Positions 43,397-49,775 of a stretch of DNA of 64,000 bases are shown in pieces. The stretch is from NCBI GenBank assembly GCA_039918615.1, contig JBDSHG010000024.1, positions 1 through 64,000 on the forward strand, given 5' to 3'. The notes under the pieces are model-generated. The model saw only the letters and a program-made list of their open reading frames with translations, was not told where the DNA came from and made no database searches. Position numbers and translations under genes: made by a program. Position 1 is the first letter of the stretch. Each line of letters begins with the position of its first letter. The DNA is from FEN-1250 sp039918615. Lineage in GTDB: Bacteria; Gemmatimonadota; Gemmatimonadetes; Gemmatimonadales; Gemmatimonadaceae.

Positions 43397-44085
43397 CGAC
43401 GCGCGTAGGAGGCCAGCGTCTGCAGCGGATGGAAAGTCTGCAGCCCGTTCTTCATCCACAGCTCGCGGAAGGGTGTGAAGTCCACGTCCCAGTCCTCGAC
43501 CAATCCCGTCATCGCCTGCGAGTGGATGGTGATGCCACCGCGCTCCTCTTCGTTCTCGGAGAACTGGCCGTTCATCATGATTGTGGATGTGTACGCCCCA
43601 TCCTCGTCGTTCATGAACGCCTGGTAGCGGTGATCGACGTTCGACCACTCGTGCTCCGTCACGCGCATGTCGACGATCGGCTCGCCGCGGTCCGTCGCGT
43701 GGATCGTGATGTGGCCATCGCCGCGCTCCCACGTCAGCGAGATGTCCTGCATGTAGTGTGGAAGGTGCCAGCGCTCGATCGCGTGCTCGCGCGACTCGCG
43801 CGTCGTCGTCGCGAGGCGGAACGGATAGAAGGCCGAGCGCGGCATCGGGACGCCCGGCTCGACGCGCGGCGACACGAGGATCGAGAGAATCAGCTCGCCG
43901 TAGTCGCCTACCGGACTGTCGTGGAAGTCGAACGCCATCACCGAGAGCACGCTCGAGCCGTGGTGCGGCTCGATCGGCTGCAGCTCGGGAGGCAGGATCG
44001 CACGCGCGTTCTCCGTGGGGAACTCGAAGAAACCGCCGATCGCATCACGAAAGTGGTACTGCACCATGTCGTCAGTTTTGCTCAT
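43393..44085 (-). CDS. Acetoacetate decarboxylase-like (ADC superfamily) protein
   Basis: 230 residues. The opening FFEFPTENARAILPPELQPI and SVLSVMAFDFHDSPVGDYGELILSILVSPR match the ADC-like cone fold in which a double-psi barrel binds small ligands. The lysine pair of true acetoacetate decarboxylase is not evident, so it may be a non-decarboxylating relative. Overlaps the alpha-oxoamine synthase end (ATGA) and the lipid-kinase start, so it belongs to the same operon. Its role in a lipid pathway is unknown. Confidence 0.6.
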   Translation of the reverse strand: MSKTDDMVQYHFRDAIGGFFEFPTENARAILPPELQPIEPHHGSSVLSVMAFDFHDSPVGDYGELILSILVSPRVEPGVPMPRSAFYPFRLATTTRESREHAIERWHLPHYMQDISLTWERGDGHITIHATDRGEPIVDMRVTEHEWSNVDHRYQAFMNDEDGAYTSTIMMNGQFSENEEERGGITIHSQAMTGLVEDWDVDFTPFRELWMKNGLQTFHPLQTLASYARR

Positions 44086-45359
44086 ACAAGTATTCCCTCA
44101 TCACGAAGTACGCGGGCGATGATGGTCACGCCCTCGTCGAGCTGTTCGATGGTGTGCGATGACGACACCGAGACGCGGAAGCGCGACCGGTGCTTGGCGA
44201 CCGCGGGATAGATGATCGGCTGCAGGTAGATCCCCGCCGTGAGCAGCTTGTGGCCGAGCTCGAAGATGCGGCGGTCGTTGCGGACCATGATCGGAATGAT
44301 CTGCGACGTGGAGTCGCCGACGTCGACGCCCTCTTCCTCCAGTCGTGCGCGCATGTGCGCGACATTCGACCACAGCTTGGTGCGCAGTTCCGGCTCGTTC
44401 GTCGCGAGCTCGAGCGATTTGAGTACGCCCGCCGCGACCACCGGCGAGAGTGCGCAGGAGAACACGCGTGATCGCGCGAACCCCTTCAGATAGTTGTACA
44501 GATTCTGCGACCCACCGACGTAGCCACCCTGTCCGCCGAGCGCCTTGGAGAAGGTGCCGATGTGGACGTCGACCTCATCCTCGAGGCCGAACTGCTCGGC
44601 CACGCCGCGCCCGTTCGCACCGTACACGAACGCCGAATGCGCTTCGTCGAGCAGGATCCGCGCGCCGTACTTCTTCGCGACGGCGACGAGCTCCGGCAGC
44701 GGGCACACGTCGCCGTCCATCGAGTAGACGCCTTCGATAGCGACGAGCTTCTTCCCCGTCGTCTGCTTGAGCTTCTTCTCGAGGTCCTCCGGATTGTTGT
44801 GGCGGAAGAAGCGCACGTTCGCCTTCGAGAGAATCGCTCCGTCGACGATGCTCGCATGCGCGTTCTGGTCGGCGATGACCCAGTCGCCCGGCCGCATGAG
44901 CGCCGAGATCATCCCGACGTTCGTGCTGTAGCCGGTGGGGAACACCATCACCGCTTCCTTCTTCTTGAACTTCGCGAGCGCTTCCTCGAGCTGGCAGTGC
45001 ACATCCATCGTGCCGCTCAAAATCGGAGAGCCAGCCGCGCCGAGTCCGTACTGGTCGAGCGCTTTCTTCCCCGCCTCGATCACTTCACGGCGATAGGACA
45101 GGCCGAGATAGTTGTAGGAGGATAGATTGACGAGCTTGACGTGGTTGCGATGCAGCCCTTCGGTCAGGTCGACGGTGCCGCTCGGCGGCGTCGACATGGC
45201 CTGCGCGAAGAGGTAGTACCCCTCCGGAACGGCCTGATTATACCACTCGTTGTAAGGCTCGAGAATCGAAAACGGGTCGTCGCTCGACGAGTAGAAAAAG
45301 CTGCTGTAATCGTAGTCCAGTGGATTCATGCTCGTCCGCGCTTCGACTCGTGTTGCCAT
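44082..45359 (-). CDS. Alpha-oxoamine synthase, serine palmitoyltransferase-like
   Basis: PLP enzyme condensing an amino acid with an acyl-CoA or acyl-ACP. It has 425 residues from the ATG at 45359, which has GGAGGT five bases upstream. Landmarks: NLSSYNYLGLS, GSPILSGTMDVHCQLEEALA, cofactor-stacking His168, DEAHSAF (238-244) and PLP Lys272 in GTFSKALGGQGGYVGGS. The roughly 65-residue N-terminal extension before the fold (SSFFYSSSDDPFSILEPYNEWYNQA) is longer than in BioF or Kbl and is seen in SPT-like proteins. Serine palmitoyltransferase, sulfonolipid synthase (cysteate) or another family member all remain possible; a lipid role is supported by the flanking kinase, acyltransferase and CDP-alcohol transferase. 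Divergent from the acyltransferase gene across 13 bases. Confidence 0.87.
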   Translation of the reverse strand: MATRVEARTSMNPLDYDYSSFFYSSSDDPFSILEPYNEWYNQAVPEGYYLFAQAMSTPPSGTVDLTEGLHRNHVKLVNLSSYNYLGLSYRREVIEAGKKALDQYGLGAAGSPILSGTMDVHCQLEEALAKFKKKEAVMVFPTGYSTNVGMISALMRPGDWVIADQNAHASIVDGAILSKANVRFFRHNNPEDLEKKLKQTTGKKLVAIEGVYSMDGDVCPLPELVAVAKKYGARILLDEAHSAFVYGANGRGVAEQFGLEDEVDVHIGTFSKALGGQGGYVGGSQNLYNYLKGFARSRVFSCALSPVVAAGVLKSLELATNEPELRTKLWSNVAHMRARLEEEGVDVGDSTSQIIPIMVRNDRRIFELGHKLLTAGIYLQPIIYPAVAKHRSRFRVSVSSSHTIEQLDEGVTIIARVLRDEGILV

Positions 45360-45372
45360 TGGTGACCTCCAC

Positions 45373-46245
45373 ATGAATGCCGACAGCTCATCGCCGTCCA
45401 CCTCTCGCGCTCACAGCGCGACTCGCGTCACTGGACTCACGCGTACGCTGCGTAGCGGCATGTTTTTCGTCGTATACTCTATTTTCACACTTACAATATT
45501 CGATCTCGGCCAGCGGCTCGTGATCTGGCCTGCGGTTCTACTATTTCCCGTCAAACGACGGGCCGTCGTACGCAGCTGGCTTCGCTTCCTCGCAAAGGGA
45601 TCGCTCTGGATCTCCCGCGTCTTCGGCGGCGTTCGTGTGACAGTGCAAGGTACGGCCCCTACCGAGAGCTGCCTTCTGGTGATGAACCACCAGTCGCTGC
45701 TCGACATCACGATCTCGGTCAATGCGGCGGAAGGGCCGCAAGCGGTCATTCCAACGCGTGAAAGATACGGCCATGGCATCCCTGGCATATCCTCCCTGAC
45801 AAAACTCGGCGGCTTCCCCCTGGTGACGCAACAGGCGAGGGCCACAAAGGCTGAGGTCGCTGCGTTGCTGCAGGCTGCGAAGGATCTCGAAAACGGGGAA
45901 ACGACGCTCATCATCTACCCCGAAGGACATCGAACGACCGACGGCAATATCCAGCCCTTCATGCGCAGCGGACTAAAGCTGTTGCTCTCTCGAGCGAACC
46001 GACCGATTTACTACATCGTCTCCGACGGTCTCTGGCACGCACGAACGATCAAGGAGACGGTGCACTCGTTCGCGAACAGCACGGTCGACGTGGTGATACG
46101 TGGTCCCTTTCCGCCACCCGCGAGGGAAGACATCGACAGCTTCATCGATGAGCTCCACGCGCGCATGACTGCTTCACTCGCCGAGATTCGCCATCGCTCG
46201 CCGCCGCCGTTGCGTGAAGCGCAGGAGACGTCGAGCGTTGGTTGA
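45373..46245 (+). CDS. PlsC-like lysophospholipid acyltransferase
   Basis: 290 residues from the ATG at 45373; a later ATG at 45460 is possible because 45373 is only 13 bases from the divergent start. One or two N-terminal membrane helices (FFVVYSIFTLTIFDLGQRLVIWPAVLLF), then the acyltransferase motifs: MNHQSLLDI (His106...Asp111), and IIYPEGHRTTDG. It transfers an acyl chain to lysophosphatidate or another lysolipid. First of three coupled genes with a nucleotidyltransferase-like protein and a CDP-alcohol phosphotransferase. Confidence 0.9.
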   Translation: MNADSSSPSTSRAHSATRVTGLTRTLRSGMFFVVYSIFTLTIFDLGQRLVIWPAVLLFPVKRRAVVRSWLRFLAKGSLWISRVFGGVRVTVQGTAPTESCLLVMNHQSLLDITISVNAAEGPQAVIPTRERYGHGIPGISSLTKLGGFPLVTQQARATKAEVAALLQAAKDLENGETTLIIYPEGHRTTDGNIQPFMRSGLKLLLSRANRPIYYIVSDGLWHARTIKETVHSFANSTVDVVIRGPFPPPAREDIDSFIDELHARMTASLAEIRHRSPPPLREAQETSSVG

Positions 46246-47224
46246 TCCCGTGCTTCGTGCCGATCTCGCGGCGGGGCTCGACAACGTGCCCGGCCCCGAT
46301 GCCACCATGCTTGCGGCGACGCTCGCCCGCTCGTTCGGCGAAGGGACCGTCGGGATCATCCACTACGGCTCTCACGCCCAGCACTCGGATGCGCGCCGCG
46401 AAAGTGCGTTCGACTTCTTCGTCATCGTCGATCGGTATCGCGCGGCATACGAATCGCTCGCCCAAACGATGGGCACCAGCTACTCGCCGCGCACCGCGGC
46501 CACCCTCAATCGAATTCTGCCGCCAAATGTCATTGCGGTGACCGACAGCGCTCACGTGCCGCCGCTCGCCGCCAAGTGTGCCGTGCTGTCGCTGAGGGAT
46601 CTGCGTCGCGAGTGCGGGTTGGCTGCTCGCGATCACTTCGTTCGAGGACGACTCTTTCAATACGTGCAGCTGGTCTGGACTCGCGACTCGAGCGCGCGAA
46701 CCGCCGTGACCGACGCCATCATCGACGCCCGCGTCGGTTCGTTCGCGTGGGGACTCGCCTCGCTTCCGCCAACATTCGACGCGGAACAGTATTTCCGGGC
46801 GCTTCTCGAGCGGTCGTTCTCGGGAGAGATTCGCCCCGAGCGCGGTGGCCGGATCGACGCCCTGCTCGGTGCGCAACGCGAGATCGTGCTTCGCGTGTAT
46901 GATGCTTTGCTTCAACAACTTGCACGTGAAAGAATACTCGCGAAAGCGGGGAATGTCTACAGTCTGACGAACCCCGTTCGCGCGCTGCGGTCGATGGCCA
47001 TCGACTGGTATTTTCGGCGGAGCAAGGCGCGCGCGACGACGCGGTGGGCGAAGTACGTCGTGCTCTACGATGACTGGCTGGACTACGTGGTGCGGAAGGT
47101 CGCGCGCAGAAGTGGCGTGACGATCGAGCTGACCGCGCGCGAACGTCGATGGCCGCTCATCTTTCTCTGGCCCAAAGCCATCCGGTATCTTCGTTCCCGT
47201 CCTCAACGCCGTTCCGATCAATAA
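46238..47224 (+). CDS. Nucleotidyltransferase-like protein resembling Tam41 CDP-DAG synthase
   Basis: 328 residues from the TTG at 46238 (AGGAG ten bases upstream; a GTG at 46214 is the alternative). The start of the fold reads GIIHYGSHAQHSDARRESAFDFFVIVD, a pol-beta-type nucleotidyltransferase GS...DxD-like pattern with Asp59 and Asp65. Farther on, KCAVLSLRDLRRECG ... HFVRGRLFQYVQLVW recalls the KYGVIS..DL..W..LYLAGRL segment of Tam41, the mitochondrial CTP:phosphatidate cytidylyltransferase. The family link is by eye and distant. Its position between an acyltransferase (makes phosphatidate) and a CDP-alcohol transferase (uses CDP-lipid) fits that role well. Stop and next start overlap (TAATG). 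Confidence 0.62.
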   Translation: MVDPVLRADLAAGLDNVPGPDATMLAATLARSFGEGTVGIIHYGSHAQHSDARRESAFDFFVIVDRYRAAYESLAQTMGTSYSPRTAATLNRILPPNVIAVTDSAHVPPLAAKCAVLSLRDLRRECGLAARDHFVRGRLFQYVQLVWTRDSSARTAVTDAIIDARVGSFAWGLASLPPTFDAEQYFRALLERSFSGEIRPERGGRIDALLGAQREIVLRVYDALLQQLARERILAKAGNVYSLTNPVRALRSMAIDWYFRRSKARATTRWAKYVVLYDDWLDYVVRKVARRSGVTIELTARERRWPLIFLWPKAIRYLRSRPQRRSDQ

Positions 47225-48006
47225 TGTCGACGACAACGTGGGTCGCGCTCGGCCTGATGGCGCTCGCGATCCTGACCATGCCCATCTACGCCGTGATGAC
47301 GCGCAGCCGCGCGGTCGACGCGGACGTCGCGCGCAGACCGACGACGATCATTCTCGGCACGTGGGTGCGCGACTGGCTCATGTGGATGATCGGGCCGGTC
47401 GAGCGGAAGTTCGTCGAATGGAAATTGTCGCCGGATCTTTTCAACTACATCGGCGGCGCATTCGGATTGTTCGCCGGCATTGCGTACGCGCAGAACGAGC
47501 TCGCCCTCGGTGGCTGGCTGATTCTCATCGGTGGGCTCGCCGACATCTTCGACGGGCGCATTGCTCGCGCGCGCGGGATCGGCTCGAACTACGGCGAGTT
47601 CCTGGACTCGATGCTGGATCGATTCGCCGAGATGTTCGCCTTCCTCGGGATCGCGCTCTACTTCGAGCCGACGTGGTGGGCGATGTCCGCGACGGTGCTC
47701 GCGAGCGGCGGCTCGATGATGGTGTCGTACGCGCGCGCGAAGGGCGAAGCGGTGGGCGTCGACTGCCGCGGCGGGATCATGCAGCGCGCCGAGCGGCTGG
47801 TCACGCTCGCGGTTGCATCGCTCATCGACACGCCAATCACGACGGCGCTGGGCTGGATTCCCGGAGTAATTCTGCTAAGTGCGGTGACGCTGATCGGACT
47901 CGGATCGCTGGGCACGGCGGTATATCGGACGGTCTACATCTGCAGGGCGCTGCGGAAGATGGAGGTCGAGGCGGCGGCGAAGGTGGCGGCGAGTCCTGCG
48001 GTGTAG
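47224..48006 (+). CDS. CDP-alcohol phosphatidyltransferase family protein
   Basis: 260-residue integral membrane enzyme transferring a phospho-alcohol with release of CMP. The whole signature D-x2-D-G-x2-A-R-x8-G-x3-D-x3-D is intact: Asp107, Asp110, Gly111, Ala114, Arg115, Gly124, Asp128, Asp132. About six membrane helices. The segment VSYARAKGEAVGVDCRGG is like that of phosphatidylinositol(-phosphate) synthases, but no inositol-phosphate synthase gene is nearby and the head group is open. Its start overlaps the stop of the Tam41-like gene. Confidence 0.92.
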   Translation: MSTTTWVALGLMALAILTMPIYAVMTRSRAVDADVARRPTTIILGTWVRDWLMWMIGPVERKFVEWKLSPDLFNYIGGAFGLFAGIAYAQNELALGGWLILIGGLADIFDGRIARARGIGSNYGEFLDSMLDRFAEMFAFLGIALYFEPTWWAMSATVLASGGSMMVSYARAKGEAVGVDCRGGIMQRAERLVTLAVASLIDTPITTALGWIPGVILLSAVTLIGLGSLGTAVYRTVYICRALRKMEVEAAAKVAASPAV

Positions 48007-48080
48007 GCACTCTGCAGGCCGCTCGAACAGCAAGGCAAGATGAGTAGGAAACGTGCATGGCAGATTTGCACGGATGCTCT

Positions 48081-48554
48081 CTACCGGCTGCGTGTCCGCG
48101 CTTTTTTCGGAGTTTTCCTCAGCGCCGTCGTCGAGCGCGGCCGCCCAGTTTTGACGGGCATTTTCAGGCGACCTTCCGACACGCGCGGAGCAGACAATCG
48201 CTTTCCTCGCCCTGTCACGAGATCGTTCATACACGTCGGGTTCTGCTCCGCGATCTGAAGCAGCCGTTGCGGAGCGCCATCTGGATGGCGAGCGCCTTGC
48301 TCCCACGCCTTCACGAGCGCCGCGCTGACGTTGAGCATGTCGGCGAATACCGCCTGCGAGACCTTCATCGACTTGCGGACCCGCGCTACCCGAGCCGCAT
48401 CGAACATCGGTGGTGGCGCGATCTCCACATCGCGAGCGGTTCGTCCGAGCACGGTCACCCTCGCTGGAGCGAGCTCGCCACGCGCCACCGCGAGAACTTG
48501 CTCCGCGCTCCTGATCGAGAGGCGCTCGAACTCCGACACCTTTTTGATGGCCAC
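48081..48554 (-). CDS. HigA/NadS-like helix-turn-helix antitoxin
   Basis: 157-residue DNA-binding protein. The GTG at 48554 overlaps the stop of the upstream toxin frame (TAGTG). The Xre-type HTH is central (ARVARVRKSMKVSQAVFADMLNVSAALVKAWEQGARHPDGAPQRLL), as in antitoxins of HigBA/NadS type. The last 40 residues are very basic (KMPVKTGRPRSTTALRKTPKKARTRSR), longer than usual for this family, and may strengthen DNA binding. The first 50 residues probably hold the toxin-neutralising part. Confidence 0.82.
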   Translation of the reverse strand: MAIKKVSEFERLSIRSAEQVLAVARGELAPARVTVLGRTARDVEIAPPPMFDAARVARVRKSMKVSQAVFADMLNVSAALVKAWEQGARHPDGAPQRLLQIAEQNPTCMNDLVTGRGKRLSAPRVSEGRLKMPVKTGRPRSTTALRKTPKKARTRSR

Positions 48555-48879
48555 TATTTTGTCTCCCTCTCGATATACTCCGCGATCGACCGCAGATATT
48601 TCCGACCAGCGAGACTGATGTCCGACGCCTCATTCTTTGCGTAGTAGAACATCAAATAGACTGTTGACGCTCGGGCGACGAAGTAATAGATCAGTCGTCG
48701 CCGCCCCTCTTTCCACGTCCAGTCGGTCGGATTCGAAGCTTGCGAAAATCGGTTCCGGTTACTCGATCCCCAGTTTCGGGATTGTCATGCAGATCCCTCT
48801 GAAAGCGGCGAATGTCCTCGTCGGTAAGCGCTGCCGCCGAGTTGTCGAAATCAGGCATCGTCACAAAGGTCAGCCGCAT
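48554..48879 (-). pseudogene. RelE/HigB-type toxin gene with a -1 frameshift
   Basis: The first frame gives MRLTFVTMPDFDNSAAALTD ... RKLRIRPTGRGKRGG and then DD-stop at 48691. The second frame continues the same protein exactly: RRLIYYFVARASTVYLMFYY and AKNEASDISLAGRKYLRSIAEYIERETK, stopping at 48554. Joined, these form a full RelE/HigB toxin of about 109 residues. One base is missing in the GGGGCGGCG run near 48697. Either the toxin is inactivated, the frames are joined by programmed slippage, or this is an assembly error. The antitoxin downstream is intact. Confidence 0.72.
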
Positions 48880-48882
48880 ATC

Positions 48883-48911
48883 ACAGTATCATACAGTGTA
48901 TTATGCTACAA
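48883..48911 (-). promoter_or_regulatory. Putative toxin-antitoxin promoter and operator
   Basis: On the minus strand TTGTAG (48911-48906), 17 bases, TACTGT (48888-48883). The spacer holds the palindrome ATACAGTGTAT (48891-48901), the expected site for autorepression by the HTH antitoxin. The local base composition is much richer in A+T than its surroundings. Confidence 0.45.
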
Positions 48912-49268
48912 CATAGTATAGTTCGTAGTGTTGAAGGTAGCAATTGCTCCGTGGTCAGCATCATCTTTGCGTCGCGAGCGAAAGGGCTCCCTGCGGGGAA
49001 GCGGGCGAAGACCAGCAACCGCTCTGGAAAAGCGACAAGAAACGGAGAACGGCGCGGTCACAAAACGGAGAACTGCGAAGGGCGTTCTCCATTGTTTGTC
49101 GCCTCAATCCGCGCGATTCATCTCAATAGTCGTCAACGCTTGTGTTCCCGCGCGGCCCTGAGAGACGCGCGCGATGATCGACTACTCCTTTCGTGTAATT
49201 GCTCGCGGCGCGGCGATCGATACACTTGGGATGCGCCGCGTGAGCGCACATCTCAACGGGGGAGTCCG
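48912..49268. other. Intergenic stretch between toxin-antitoxin locus and cupin gene
   Basis: No gene could be supported. It contains the nine-base direct repeat ACGGAGAAC twice (near 49052 and 49065) and a small hairpin GGAGAAC (49067-49073) / GTTCTCC (49084-49090). The last bases hold the GGGGGAG ribosome-binding site of the cupin gene. Confidence 0.4.
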
Positions 49269-49772
49269 ATGAAGTTGTGGAGTAGTCGTGTCACGATTGC
49301 GGCGACTGCGGCAATCTGCGTGCTGCCGCCGCCGGCGTCAGCGCAGGACAAGACCCCCGACGCGGCAGACATCTTACCCGGCAACGGTGTGTGGTATCTC
49401 GTCCCTACGATTCTGCCACAGGGCGCACGCGTCACTTTCGTGAGCGGGAATCCCTACCTGCCCGAGAAGTGCACCGTCGAATTCCGGATGCCCGACAAAT
49501 ACGTGCTGCCGCCGCACACGCATCCACAGCGCGAGAGCGTTGTGCTCAAGAGCGGCACTCTGCGCGTGGGTCTCGGAAAAAAGATCGACCGCAAACAGTC
49601 GGTGCTACTGGTGGCGGGGGACACGGCCTCGACGCCAGCCGGCGTGCCGCATTGGTCGATCGCCGAGGGCGAGGTTGATCTCCTCGTCACCTACGAGACG
49701 GGACCGATGGGGATCGCGTACATGAACAGGCGCGACGAGCCGGGGAGCCATTCGTTCCCCAGCGGCTACTAG
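49269..49772 (+). CDS. Exported cupin-domain protein
   Basis: 167 residues from the ATG at 49269 (GGGGAG five bases upstream). Signal peptide MKLWSSRVTIAATAAICVLP ending at ASAQ. Cupin motif 1 is seen in MPDKYVLPPHTHPQRESVVLKSGTLRVG, with histidines and Glu as metal ligands, and motif 2 in PAGVPHWSIAEG. A single-domain periplasmic cupin; the substrate is unknown. It converges on aconitase, three bases between stops. Confidence 0.85.
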   Translation: MKLWSSRVTIAATAAICVLPPPASAQDKTPDAADILPGNGVWYLVPTILPQGARVTFVSGNPYLPEKCTVEFRMPDKYVLPPHTHPQRESVVLKSGTLRVGLGKKIDRKQSVLLVAGDTASTPAGVPHWSIAEGEVDLLVTYETGPMGIAYMNRRDEPGSHSFPSGY

Positions 49773-49775
49773 CCG

